Below are positions 27,617 to 36,614 of a stretch of DNA of 64,000 bases, piece by piece (position 1 is the first letter of the stretch; each line of letters starts with the position of its first letter). The translations under genes were made by a program, and so were the position numbers. The notes under the pieces are model-generated. The model was not told the origin of the DNA, did not search any database, and was given only the letters and a program-made list of their open reading frames with translations. Where the stretch lies: contig CAMVEB010000001.1 in the NCBI GenBank assembly GCA_947166385.1, positions 1 through 64,000 of the forward strand. Reading direction: 5' to 3'. Source of the stretch: an uncultured Clostridia bacterium. GTDB taxonomy: Bacteria > Bacillota > Clostridia > Christensenellales > Aristaeellaceae.

Positions 27617-28831
27617 TCATCGTATTGGTTCGGAATCAGGGAATTCGCTTTGATTGTTCTTCATGAATCGCTGAATGCACGAACCAAGATGTCCTCCCTG
27701 CAAATCATTCAGATCAATCACCCGGATATTCAGTTCAGCGGCACGGTTCCGCGCGGAAGCCCCGGCAATCTCTGCTGTAACAATGGCAGCCTGTGCCATT
27801 TCACCGCCGAACCGGTCCCGGAGAATCGCCAGTTCATTCAGGGCTTCTGTCCGGATCGCACAGGTTTTGCAGCTGATAAACACGGGGGTAATCCCTCTGG
27901 TGCACATGACATCCAGTTCATTGGAAACAGGATGATTCCTGTCATCGCCGTTCCAGTCTACCACCGCGCTGGTTCGCACATCGTGGAATAGGCCGGAATC
28001 CAGGCAGGCTTTATAAACATACAGTTCCAGAACGCTTCCCACATCCCGTAGCCATGCCCGGATCTGGGAATCGCGGAAGCAGAAAGAGACACGTTCATCC
28101 GGAACGATTTGCAGTTCACAGATCATCCGGATCTTTTCCAGGTCTCGCAGTGCTTCTTCCGGAGCCGTCAGTTTGGCGCCGTGCTCTCCTTTGACAGTAT
28201 AGTCTCCCCGGATATCCAAGGAATAACTTCCGTCGTCCCGGGCCGGTGAAATCCGTTGAATGTAGGATACGATTCGATCCCACTGTCCCCGATATTTCAG
28301 GAACACGCTGAAGAAAGGATCATAGTCATCCATATAGCGGAAAAGAATGCTGTTATCCACCCGGCCTTTGCGCATGGAACCGCCGGCCATCAGAAAGCAG
28401 TCCTCCACGGACAGGGAAATATCGCACGGAACACCGTGAACAGATTGTGCGTGCTGAATGCTGTAAAAGCGGTTCCGAATCCGGCTGTACGTAACGACAG
28501 GGATTTGCTCTTCGGCGCAGGCAAGCCCCGCGGCAAACAGCACAGCGTCCGTTCCTCCGGTGATATCCAGCACGGCGTCCGGATATTCCGGCAGAATACT
28601 CCTGAAAACCCGGAGAATAGCCTGCGTATCATAAATATTGACATGCACAAACCGGATCCGCGTTTGAATACCGCGATGCAGGAAGTATTGATGCAGCTGT
28701 GCTTTCGCATTGGACGGCGTTGTCCCTTCCGGACAGACGTAAATGACCAGTTCCGGATGAAAAATCTCGACGCCCAGCACATTTTCAAGCGGCCGTTCAT
28801 CATACAGTTCAACCAGCGTTTTTGTTTCCAT
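27617..28831 (-). CDS. CARF-domain nuclease of the Card1/Can2 (DUF1887) type
   Basis: The 404-residue protein has an N-terminal CARF-like Rossmann domain, with the ligand-binding motif DITGGT at 89-94, and a C-terminal PD-(D/E)XK nuclease domain: E269 in GSVLELY, D307 in SNELDV and K322 in FISCKT. Card1/Can2 enzymes are activated by cyclic tetra-adenylate made by type III CRISPR complexes and cut DNA or RNA. The position before the lysine that is usually the second acid (ExK) is S320. No CRISPR array, cas gene or cyclase is present in the window. The ATG at 28831 follows CAGGAGGA. It starts 14 bases after the MATE pump gene, so the two probably share a transcript. Confidence 0.8.
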   Translation of the reverse strand: METKTLVELYDERPLENVLGVEIFHPELVIYVCPEGTTPSNAKAQLHQYFLHRGIQTRIRFVHVNIYDTQAILRVFRSILPEYPDAVLDITGGTDAVLFAAGLACAEEQIPVVTYSRIRNRFYSIQHAQSVHGVPCDISLSVEDCFLMAGGSMRKGRVDNSILFRYMDDYDPFFSVFLKYRGQWDRIVSYIQRISPARDDGSYSLDIRGDYTVKGEHGAKLTAPEEALRDLEKIRMICELQIVPDERVSFCFRDSQIRAWLRDVGSVLELYVYKACLDSGLFHDVRTSAVVDWNGDDRNHPVSNELDVMCTRGITPVFISCKTCAIRTEALNELAILRDRFGGEMAQAAIVTAEIAGASARNRAAELNIRVIDLNDLQGGHLGSCIQRFMKNNQSEFPDSEPIR

Positions 28832-28845
28832 CGTTCCTCCTGAAA

Positions 28846-30213
28846 TCAGGGCGTATTGATTTCTGTTTTGTCCCGTGTAAGGTCCCTGACCCACTTATAT
28901 TTCCGGAACCGGAGCATCACCCACGGAATCTTTCCAACCTCGTCCAGACAGGTGCATGCATACACCACCAACACGGGCCAGTGGAAAACAAAGGCACCGA
29001 GCAGAGCCAGCGGAAGAGCGATCCCCCACATGCTGACAGCCAGTGAATACATGTCGAAAACCGTATCGCCGCCGCCGTCCAGTACACCGTTGATCGTAAT
29101 CGTATTGACGCACCGTCCGATCATATACACTGCCATGATGATCATCATCCCGGTGAGATACTGCTGTGCCTCTTCGGTCAGGATGACCATCCGGACGACC
29201 AGCGGCGTCAGCGCGAGAACAACTGCCATGGAAACGAACCCGATCACGAAAGAAATCTTTTTCAGTTTAATTCCGTAAGCCTTCCCTTTTTCCAGGTCAC
29301 CGTGACCCAGTTCATTCCCGACCATAATCCCTGCCGCGCTGCCGACGCCGTTGCACACACAGCAAATCAGGTCGCGCACCACGGCTGCAACAGCATTCGC
29401 GCCTGCGGCATCTGTGCCCATATGCCCCATAATCGCGGTATAGGATGTGAATCCGACGCCCCAGAGCAGCCCGCCGCCCAACAGGGGCAGGCACTGGCGG
29501 CGGAAATCCGCTGCAAGCAGCTTCTGTTTCTCAAAAAACCTGTTCCAGGCCGGTCGGATATAACTTTCCCGTGTGGAAACCACGATGCACAGCACCAGTT
29601 CAATCACCCGGGCCAGAGTTGTCGCCAGCGCAGCACCTCTGGCATTCATGGCGGGCATTCCCAGCATACCGAAGATGAACACGCCGTTCAGCAGGATATT
29701 TCCGACCACGGCAGAAGTGGAGATCCATGCGCTGGGCGACACATGATCGGTCACTTTCATGATGGCCAGGTAGCATTGGGATACGCCCGCGATCAGATAG
29801 GACCAGCCCGCGATACGCAGGTAATCGCTGCCGATGTCAATAATCACCGGGTCATGTGAAAACAAACGCATCAGCAGATCCGGGCAGAATTCACAGGCGC
29901 AGAAAAAGATGATCGAAATCAAACTGCACCAGCGCAGGATCATATTGAACAGCGTCCTGACCGTTTCCTTGTCGCCCTTCCCCCAATACTGTGCGCCAAG
30001 GATGGATCCGGCGGACATCGTCGCGAACAGGAACATGCTCTGAACAAACTGAACCTGCGTTGCCAGGGAAACCGCCGTCATCTCGTCCTGCGCCACGCTG
30101 CCGAGCATTAAAGCGTCTCCGGCCGCCACCGCGGCCATCATCAGACTCTGGAAAGCGATGGGGGTGGCTATTTTCCTCAGTTTCGTGTAAAAATCGTGAT
30201 TGTCAATCTGCAT
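28846..30213 (-). CDS. MATE-family multidrug/metabolite efflux transporter
   Basis: The 455-residue protein has twelve predicted membrane helices and the MATE fold, exchanging sodium or protons for organic cations or metabolites. It begins with IATPIAFQSLMMAAVAAGDALMLGS-type segments typical of the family, and the internal repeat begins near residue 240. The ATG at 30213 has a GGAGA site five bases upstream, so I prefer it to the GTG at 30231. It is followed after 14 bases by the CARF-nuclease gene. Substrate unknown. Confidence 0.88.
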   Translation of the reverse strand: MQIDNHDFYTKLRKIATPIAFQSLMMAAVAAGDALMLGSVAQDEMTAVSLATQVQFVQSMFLFATMSAGSILGAQYWGKGDKETVRTLFNMILRWCSLISIIFFCACEFCPDLLMRLFSHDPVIIDIGSDYLRIAGWSYLIAGVSQCYLAIMKVTDHVSPSAWISTSAVVGNILLNGVFIFGMLGMPAMNARGAALATTLARVIELVLCIVVSTRESYIRPAWNRFFEKQKLLAADFRRQCLPLLGGGLLWGVGFTSYTAIMGHMGTDAAGANAVAAVVRDLICCVCNGVGSAAGIMVGNELGHGDLEKGKAYGIKLKKISFVIGFVSMAVVLALTPLVVRMVILTEEAQQYLTGMMIIMAVYMIGRCVNTITINGVLDGGGDTVFDMYSLAVSMWGIALPLALLGAFVFHWPVLVVYACTCLDEVGKIPWVMLRFRKYKWVRDLTRDKTEINTP

Positions 30214-30266
30214 CGTATTCTCCGGTCTCACATCTTTTCTGCCATCCGGTGAGACTCCTTTGATCG

Positions 30267-30710
30267 TTATCTTTCACGCTTCGTATAGTCCTGATCCTGG
30301 TCGATCGCGCTGACCAGCGCGATCGCGGTCTGTGAAAACAGCTCCTGCATGTTTTCCTGATCTTCCTTCAGCAGCTGTACTTCCTTAGGAACCGGCTGTC
30401 CCAGATCTGCGCGGATCAGGTCTGCCAGATACAGCGTAAAGGAATGGATGACCAGGAGGATTGTCAGAAATACCAGGAAGTTGCAGATCCGAACCATCCA
30501 GTATCCGACGGGGGTTGTGTCTCCGGAATAGTATTCCTGCAGAATCTCCGTGATCAGCAAGATCATCGTACTGAGCGCCATGACGAGCTGGGCGGTTTTG
30601 CGCTTTTTGGACGGATATCTCGTAAGACAGGCAAAAAGAGCAATCATGGCGCAGATGCCGCTCAGCACGAACATGATGTTGGTCTGGACATTTCGCAGAA
30701 ACACCAGCAT
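30267..30710 (-). pseudogene. Truncated membrane HD-GYP-type protein
   Basis: The 147-residue product has four N-terminal membrane helices (about 13-28, 42-60, 68-90 and onward), then a linker that leads into ALVSAIDQDQDYTKRER and stops. In intact HD-GYP proteins this region reads like AxxxAIDxKDxYTxGHSxRVA; the same segment in the complete HD-GYP protein of this window is AKVIDMKDSYTNGHSTRVA. The frame therefore ends exactly where the catalytic HD domain should begin, and the next gene follows after 53 bases. It is best read as a 3'-deleted gene. A stable membrane fragment could still be made: AGGAGAT lies upstream of the ATG. Confidence 0.6.
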
Positions 30711-30791
30711 GAAATCCCTTCATCTCCTGTATGTCAGTCTTCCTTCGGTTCGATGATGCATGATTTGTTACCGGATGTCAGTAAATATGAT

Positions 30792-33065
30792 CTATAACCC
30801 CAACGGGATGCTTTCCGTATAATGGACATGCCCGGACAGGTCTGTCAGGCTGAAGCAGTATGCGTAATCCCCTTCCGGAATCCTGTTCCATGTCAGTTCG
30901 GTGCCTTCCGCTGATAGAGTGAATGCATGGCCTTCATATTCCCGTTCGCTCCCGTCCGCGGCAACCGCGGTAAACAGCGGATAAACAGTGGTTCCTGCTT
31001 CCAGCGGGATATATCCGCGGATGGCGTACCCCTTTTCATCATATCCCTGAGTTGCTCCCAGCAACTGTGTTTTCCCGTCTTTTGAATAATTCCCCAGCAG
31101 ATACATTTTCAGTCCGTTGATCCGGGCCGGAATCACGAACCGTACATTCCCCTCCTCGTCACCATAGAAGTATTCTGCCCGAACCATCTGTCCGCCCAGC
31201 ATCGGCCAGGATCCGTCGAACATGGAAATGATCAGTCCGGTGGACCAGTCGATCGTAGTCTGTCCCATATTCCCGAATCGTATGGTTTCATCCCCGACCT
31301 GCTGGCTCAGAACGCCGCTGGCAGTGGAAAGATGATTCAGGTCTTCCTTTGTCAGTTGCAGAGAGTAAACCATCTGTGCAGTCAGAGAAGCATTGGCAAA
31401 ATAGGAACCGGCCGTTTCCAGCAGTTCTCCGACCGGGACCGCTTCGCTGACTCCGGTCAGCAGGTTCTGGTTTTCCTCCCCGGGCTGATAGTAGTCAGTC
31501 CCCTGGTTCAGGAAGCCTGCCCAGATATTTCCCAGCGCTGCGGCAGCTTCTTCAGAAGATGCCGGCGTTTCCGTTTCTGTCTCCAGACCGGCCCAGATCC
31601 CCCCGATGGAAGTGGAAGGCGTAACCTCCGGCTGATCCGGTTCAAAGCCGCTCCAAATGCCGGATGAAGAGGAATATCCCTCCCAGATGGAACCGTTTTC
31701 AATGTTCAGTCCGGCCCAGATATTTCCTTCGCAGGCGTTGTAAACATCGTCAAAAGAGCAGGAATCTCCGTAATATCCATTCCAGATATCGCAGAAAGAA
31801 CCGGAGCAGGATCCATTGTTCGCACTGTAGAAATTATCGGGCATATATGAAGCGGCAGTCATGGCATATCCGGAGGACATGACCTGGCTGGTCATGGTGG
31901 TCGCCAGAGCCGCGTAGGAACTGCTCTGATCATGATAATGGGACAGGATTTCTTTCTGATCAGTGGAAACCGTTTTATACGGCAGGAAAAAAGACATCCC
32001 GTGGGCATATCCGGCAATATCTCTGGTGGTGCAGTTGTAACATACCGCCTGTTCGGTGCTCTGTTTGAGTAGGGCGCTTTCCTGTGGCAGAAGCGTAGAG
32101 AAAGCGTCGCACATGTCAGATACGTCAACCAGATCCGAAGCGTCGTAATCCAGAAATTCCCCGAAGGAAGTCAGTTTATTCCGCGCTCGGACGACTCCGG
32201 CCAGATCCGTTTTCATCAGCGCTGTCAGAGAGGCGCTGAAGGCATCGGCCGCCTCCATGACGTCCGGCATCCGTTCGGAGGCAACGACGGTCATCGTGGC
32301 AGTGGTCGCGTCGCGGCCGTTTGCATTTTCAGTCACATAGGTATCCGCCATCAGCCTGGCGATTTTTTCGGGAGAAATCTCCGGATTCTGCACGATCGGT
32401 TTGATCCACTCGTCATAGTTCAGTCCGGTTCCGCTGACCAGTTCCTGACTGACAACAGAATAATCCGCGATTCCATACAGATCATAGCACAGATCCACGC
32501 AGTTCATCAGGCAGCAGTCAAAAGCGATGATATCAAGCTGCTTCCCCTGCATTCCGTCTGTCAGGGCATTTTTTAATTCGTCAAGCGAAAGACCGTCATC
32601 CTGGTAGTTTTCATCGTTGCACAGGCCATACACCGGTCCTCCGCCATGATCCCACAGCACAAGGATGGTTCGTTGTGCCGGGGCAGCCGAAAGGCCGAAT
32701 TGAAGGAAGTCGCTCAGCGTTTTTGGATCACCCATGCTCACCCGTCCGGCGTCTTTCATCAGGACGGGGCCGTTTCTGTCAATCATGGAATACTGAACAG
32801 TCCGGGAGGAGAAATTGTATCCGTTCCACCGGGTCGTGCCGCCTGTCGCCAGCAGCACCTGGACGGACGCAGAGCTTCCGACGCCGGAGGAAGCCATTTC
32901 CCGGATATCATCGCTCGCCTCGCCGCTCTCGCTTTCCAGGTCGGATCCGCAAACGTAGACAAGAATCGTCACTTCGCCTGCTTCTGCACTGGCGTCGGAT
33001 CCTGTCCATGGGATCAGGGAACTAAGCAGCATAAGGGCAAGCAGGAGACAGATCGGTTTTTTCAC
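30792..33065 (-). CDS. Secreted clostripain-family (C11) cysteine peptidase with IWxG repeats
   Basis: The 757-residue protein has a signal peptide (residues 3-19) followed by a C11 peptidase domain, with the catalytic histidine H140 in LVLWDHGGG and cysteine C185 in AFDCCLM. Between residues 427 and 518 lie six copies of a short motif [DNSG]-I-W-x-G-[YLF] (427, 449, 460, 470, 490 and 514), separated by acidic, Ser- and Glu-rich linkers. The C-terminal 220 residues look like a beta-sandwich. Clostripain relatives are secreted proteases that cut after arginine or lysine and often self-process. The repeats are not part of the known C11 fold. The gene lies 46 bases after a small secreted protein gene. 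Confidence 0.88.
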   Translation of the reverse strand: MKKPICLLLALMLLSSLIPWTGSDASAEAGEVTILVYVCGSDLESESGEASDDIREMASSGVGSSASVQVLLATGGTTRWNGYNFSSRTVQYSMIDRNGPVLMKDAGRVSMGDPKTLSDFLQFGLSAAPAQRTILVLWDHGGGPVYGLCNDENYQDDGLSLDELKNALTDGMQGKQLDIIAFDCCLMNCVDLCYDLYGIADYSVVSQELVSGTGLNYDEWIKPIVQNPEISPEKIARLMADTYVTENANGRDATTATMTVVASERMPDVMEAADAFSASLTALMKTDLAGVVRARNKLTSFGEFLDYDASDLVDVSDMCDAFSTLLPQESALLKQSTEQAVCYNCTTRDIAGYAHGMSFFLPYKTVSTDQKEILSHYHDQSSSYAALATTMTSQVMSSGYAMTAASYMPDNFYSANNGSCSGSFCDIWNGYYGDSCSFDDVYNACEGNIWAGLNIENGSIWEGYSSSSGIWSGFEPDQPEVTPSTSIGGIWAGLETETETPASSEEAAAALGNIWAGFLNQGTDYYQPGEENQNLLTGVSEAVPVGELLETAGSYFANASLTAQMVYSLQLTKEDLNHLSTASGVLSQQVGDETIRFGNMGQTTIDWSTGLIISMFDGSWPMLGGQMVRAEYFYGDEEGNVRFVIPARINGLKMYLLGNYSKDGKTQLLGATQGYDEKGYAIRGYIPLEAGTTVYPLFTAVAADGSEREYEGHAFTLSAEGTELTWNRIPEGDYAYCFSLTDLSGHVHYTESIPLGL

Positions 33066-33111
33066 GGCAGGGTTCCTCCTGGTACAGCATCATAGGATAT
33101 TCGTACTTGGA

Positions 33112-33660
33112 TCAGGCAGCTGGCTGGAATGTCGCAAGGATTTCCCGGATCTGTTCGATATGCGCATCGGTGATTGGATACATTTTCTCGCCTTCCTCAT
33201 CCGTGACGTAAAATTCAATCTGAATGGAATATCCGTTCGTCATGGTATCGGCATAGATGAATTCGCCTTCTTCATCGGTGCCCTTGATAACAACCAGGGG
33301 GATTTTCCCGGCTTTGACAATCCCGATCAGTTCGGGATGACTGTCCTGGAAATCTTCCAGGATCGCGTCTGTATAATCTTTCAGTTCATCCTCGTCGGAT
33401 TCCCAGAGCTTAATATCCTTCAGATTTTCATAGTAGACCAGATATGCGCCGGCCATGATACAGATATCTTCCGGTCCTCCAAAGTATCCCAGGCACTGTT
33501 CGCCCTCTTCAGACTTCAGGTCTTCGGTATCGATAATCCAGCCTTCCGGCAGCTGCAGGGTAAAATAGGCCGTACTGAAAGGAACGCCTTCCGCTGCTGC
33601 GTTGCAGATGACAAGCAAAACCATCATCACGGCTGCCATAAGACTGTAGAAACGTTTCAT
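33112..33660 (-). CDS. Small secreted protein of unknown function
   Basis: The 182-residue protein has a signal peptide (MKRFYSLMAAVMMVLLVICNA, cleavage near AAA-EGV) and an acidic mature part of about 160 residues with no cysteines in a lipobox position. Segments such as YFTLQLPEGWIIDTED are like the small PsbP/Mog1-type beta-sheet folds of exported proteins, but I cannot assign a family. It has its own promoter, and the clostripain-like gene follows after 46 bases on the same strand, so the two may be coexpressed. The ATG follows AGGAGGA. Confidence 0.75.
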   Translation of the reverse strand: MKRFYSLMAAVMMVLLVICNAAAEGVPFSTAYFTLQLPEGWIIDTEDLKSEEGEQCLGYFGGPEDICIMAGAYLVYYENLKDIKLWESDEDELKDYTDAILEDFQDSHPELIGIVKAGKIPLVVIKGTDEEGEFIYADTMTNGYSIQIEFYVTDEEGEKMYPITDAHIEQIREILATFQPAA

Positions 33661-33697
33661 TTTTCTTCCTCCTCTGTGTTTCGTATATTTTGATAAA

Positions 33698-33725
33698 ATT
33701 ATATCAGGAATTCAAAACATGTAAA
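33698..33725 (-). promoter_or_regulatory. Promoter of the small secreted protein and protease genes
   Basis: On the minus strand TTTACA (33725-33720) and TATAAT (33703-33698) are 16 bases apart. Confidence 0.7.
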
Positions 33726-33756
33726 GTACCTGAAAGCTTCTGATCATCGCATTTCG

Positions 33757-33785
33757 TTGACACGTTGTATGTTCCATTTTATAAT
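33757..33785 (+). promoter_or_regulatory. Perfect-consensus promoter of the lgt operon
   Basis: TTGACA (33757-33762) and TATAAT (33780-33785) are exactly 17 bases apart, matching the vegetative consensus at all twelve positions. Confidence 0.9.
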
Positions 33786-33815
33786 GGATTATTCTATTGA
33801 GAAGGGGACGGTTTC

Positions 33816-34787
33816 ATGGCAGTTCCATCCTCCCGGTTGTTCCTGGGGATCATTCCCTGGTACAGCCTGCTGATTGTCTGCGGGGCTGCCCTGGCGATTT
33901 TTCTGGCGGTCAGGGAAGAACCCCGGACAGCTCTGAAAAAAGATACTGTGATTGATTTTGCGCTCTGGGTGCTTCCCTGCGGAATCATTGGCGCGAGAGT
34001 ATATTACGTCATTTTTGCCTGGGATCAGTTTAAATCCGATTTCTGGTCTGTTTTCAAAATCTGGGAGGGTGGAATCGCGATTTATGGGGCAGTGATTGCC
34101 GGCTTGCTGACAGCCGTCTTCTTCTGCCGATCCCGGAAGCTGCCTCTGCTGCAGCTGTGCGATATCATTGCGCCTGGGCTGGTACTGGCCCAGGCCATCG
34201 GTCGTTGGGGGAATTATTTCAACCAGGAGGCCTTTGGGCTCCCAGTGACAAATCCGGCTCTTTGCTTTTTCCCTTTCGCGGTTCTCATTCCTGGATCCTC
34301 CGGGCTGGAATGGCACATGGCTACTTTTTTCTATGAATCGCTGTGGAATTTTCTGGTCTTTGTTTTTCTTCTTATTGGCAGAAGAAAATGGTTCAGATAT
34401 GCCGGGGATGTTTTCTTTTTCTATGCTTTCCTGTATGCATGCGGCCGCCTGATCATTGAGGATTTCCGTCTCGATTCTCTGTACGCGTCCTCTTCCCTTC
34501 GGATCAGTCAGCTCCTCAGCCTGCTGATTTGCATGGGCCTGATGATTTACTACCTGGTCAGATTCAGATCCGCTCCCCTGCCCTTCGTCTGGCGGATTCC
34601 GGCCTTTGTTTCATTGGCAGTTTCCCTGCTTTTGTGTCCCTTTGTCCTGGGGCTGGTTTCTTTTCCCGATTACCCGCTGCATTTCCTGCTTTTGCTGGTC
34701 TGCAGTCTTTTCAATATACTGGGGATCTGCTCCCTGTACGGGAAATGTGCGGAAGGAGATGTTCTGTATGCCGACATCAAAGGGTAA
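33816..34787 (+). CDS. lgt: Prolipoprotein diacylglyceryl transferase
   Basis: Lgt transfers a diacylglyceryl group to the lipobox cysteine of prolipoproteins at the membrane. The 323-residue protein has the family signature GRWGNYFNQEAFG and the GGIAIYG loop. Its length exceeds the usual 260-290 residues: the extra sequence (from about 255) adds two hydrophobic segments and a short cytoplasmic tail. It is the first gene behind the consensus promoter and overlaps the following gene by 20 bases. Confidence 0.94.
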   Translation: MAVPSSRLFLGIIPWYSLLIVCGAALAIFLAVREEPRTALKKDTVIDFALWVLPCGIIGARVYYVIFAWDQFKSDFWSVFKIWEGGIAIYGAVIAGLLTAVFFCRSRKLPLLQLCDIIAPGLVLAQAIGRWGNYFNQEAFGLPVTNPALCFFPFAVLIPGSSGLEWHMATFFYESLWNFLVFVFLLIGRRKWFRYAGDVFFFYAFLYACGRLIIEDFRLDSLYASSSLRISQLLSLLICMGLMIYYLVRFRSAPLPFVWRIPAFVSLAVSLLLCPFVLGLVSFPDYPLHFLLLLVCSLFNILGICSLYGKCAEGDVLYADIKG

Positions 34788-35916
34788 GAATCTTCTTTAT
34801 CGCTGCATGTTGCCTGCCGCGCCGCGTCTTCACGGCAGTCCTGTATCTGATTTTTACGGTCACAATATAGAATATTTTTCGCATCTGAAAAGGATCATTC
34901 GCCACCACCATATATCCGGCGGGGCTTTCCTTTTCAGTTCAGGTTCCTCTCAGAGTTATGTCTATACAAAAGCCTATCATACTTCTGTTCTTTCCGGTTC
35001 CCAAATCTATTTTCGCGTAGCGTCTGTCACGAAGATGGCAACCGCCCTCCTGGCTTTCCGGCTTCAGGAAAAGGGCTGCATTGATCTTTCCGCGCCGGTC
35101 CTTCATTACCTGCCGGAGGTTGGGGAGCTTCCGGAGCTGAAGGACGTAACGCTCCTGCATCTTCTGTCCCATACTTCAGGCCTGGCGGATCCTCCGGATC
35201 TGGAATCCATGCTGATTCATCATACACCGTTTCCGAAAGCGGTAACCGGCTGTCGTTATGCTGAGCCCGGTGCATCATTTCGCTATTCCAATCTTGGATA
35301 TGGGCTGTTGGGGTGCGTGTATGAAGCGGTGCTGAATGCGCCGCTTGGCAGAATTTACGAGGAGGAATTGTTTGCCCGGCTGTCCATGAACGCTTCCATA
35401 GAAGGTTCTTCTCTTCCGCCGGATCAGATCATGCCGGTGGTCCGGATCCTGCCCTATCACCCGTCCCGGATGCTGTCAGTTACTGAACTGGGTAAAATCC
35501 CGCTGACTTCCGCCGATCCGCTTTACCATTACGGTCATTCAGCTGGAAGCATGTATACGGATCTCCCTTCTCTGTATAAACTTCTTGTCTGTATACGCGA
35601 TGGCGGGGCGCCGCTGCTTTCTTCCCCTCATACAATGAAGCGGCAGCTTGCTTCCTACGGAGCCATTTCCCCAACGCTTTCCTACGGGGCCGGTTTGCTG
35701 ATCATTCGTGATCCTTCGATCTCAGCATCCCCGGTTTATGGACATCAGGGTTTCGCCTACGGTTGTGTGGATGGCGCTTTCTGGGAAGATACAACCGGAA
35801 ATATCATCATTTCGCTGAACGGTGGTTGTTCGGAAGCCAGAAAAGGCCGCCTGGGCGCTGTCAATGCGGATCTCTGCCGCTGGGCATTCAAAAAGGAGCT
35901 GCCGACATGGACGTAA
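34768..35916 (+). CDS. Beta-lactamase-related serine hydrolase
   Basis: The 382-residue protein belongs to the class C beta-lactamase/penicillin-binding-protein-like family of serine esterases and peptidases. The catalytic S86-V-T-K89 motif (RVASVTK), the YSN motif (YxN, about 173-175) and a C-terminal YGHQG (HxG in place of KTG) can be read. No signal peptide is visible, so it may be cytoplasmic. The ATG at 34768 follows GGAAGGAG and lies inside the end of lgt. A longer open frame upstream is a shadow of lgt. Whether it cleaves peptides or esters is unknown. Confidence 0.85.
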   Translation: MPTSKGKNLLYRCMLPAAPRLHGSPVSDFYGHNIEYFSHLKRIIRHHHISGGAFLFSSGSSQSYVYTKAYHTSVLSGSQIYFRVASVTKMATALLAFRLQEKGCIDLSAPVLHYLPEVGELPELKDVTLLHLLSHTSGLADPPDLESMLIHHTPFPKAVTGCRYAEPGASFRYSNLGYGLLGCVYEAVLNAPLGRIYEEELFARLSMNASIEGSSLPPDQIMPVVRILPYHPSRMLSVTELGKIPLTSADPLYHYGHSAGSMYTDLPSLYKLLVCIRDGGAPLLSSPHTMKRQLASYGAISPTLSYGAGLLIIRDPSISASPVYGHQGFAYGCVDGAFWEDTTGNIIISLNGGCSEARKGRLGAVNADLCRWAFKKELPTWT

Positions 35917-36533
35917 TTGATCGTGTGGAGAATATACGTTCAAAAGTCCGGATCACTTTTGAGTCCGGTTGGGTCGTCTGGCTTTCCCGGAAAGAGCTTC
36001 AGTCCAGACCCTTGCAGGCCGGGATGCAGGTTGATCCGGTCGCTTTCCGGCGCTTTGTCCATCTGTGTCAGGATGCCCCCGCCCTCGACAGGGCTGTCGC
36101 GATGCTTGCTTCCAGGCCCTGCAGCACCCAGGAAATCAGACAGAAGCTGCGGCTCCTGCATTATGATGATGAGGTCATCGCTCAGGTGATCGAAAAGCTG
36201 GAGAAGAACAACCTTCTGGATGACCGGGATTTTGCGGAGCAGTGGATTCAGTCAAGAATCCGGAAATACGGCGTGAACCGAATTCATCAGGAATTGCGGT
36301 TGAAAGGGGTGGAAGAGGAAATTACCCGCTCCGTCACGGAAGAGGTTCCGGAAGAATTACAGCTGCAGAATGCGGTGAAACTTGCGGAAAAAAAGCTGGA
36401 CGTCAATCATCAGCAGGAGGATCCCCGGAAAACATACCGGCGAGTGACCGCGTTTCTGGTTCGTCGCGGCTATTCATGGGATTTGGCAAAGAAAGCCTAT
36501 GAGATTGCTTCAAGCAATCATTCCCCGGAGTAA
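35907..36533 (+). CDS. recX: RecX-family regulator of RecA
   Basis: RecX binds RecA filaments and limits recombination. The 208-residue protein consists of the helical three-helix repeats of the family (ALDRAVAMLASRPCSTQEIRQ, then LLDDRDFAEQWIQSR and YGVNRIHQELRLKGV). I chose the ATG at 35907, which follows AAAAGGAG and overlaps the hydrolase stop by ten bases; the frame is open further upstream but only as a shadow of that gene. RecN, which acts in the same repair process, is encoded 3 kb away on the other strand. Confidence 0.9.
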   Translation: MDVIDRVENIRSKVRITFESGWVVWLSRKELQSRPLQAGMQVDPVAFRRFVHLCQDAPALDRAVAMLASRPCSTQEIRQKLRLLHYDDEVIAQVIEKLEKNNLLDDRDFAEQWIQSRIRKYGVNRIHQELRLKGVEEEITRSVTEEVPEELQLQNAVKLAEKKLDVNHQQEDPRKTYRRVTAFLVRRGYSWDLAKKAYEIASSNHSPE

Positions 36534-36537
36534 AGAT

Positions 36538-36569
36538 AATCACCGGCAACGGAGTGGTTGCCGGTGATT
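36538..36569. terminator. Hairpin between convergent recX and ppdK
   Basis: A 13-base-pair perfect stem (AATCACCGGCAAC with GTTGCCGGTGATT) closes a six-base loop. T-runs are weak on both sides, so it may act as a bidirectional terminator of moderate strength. A second small hairpin, GCCGGTT with AACCGGC, lies at 36580-36595. Confidence 0.6.
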
Positions 36570-36614
36570 CTGTATTCGCGCCGGTTTTAACCGGCAAAGG
36601 ATGTTTTCGCGGAA

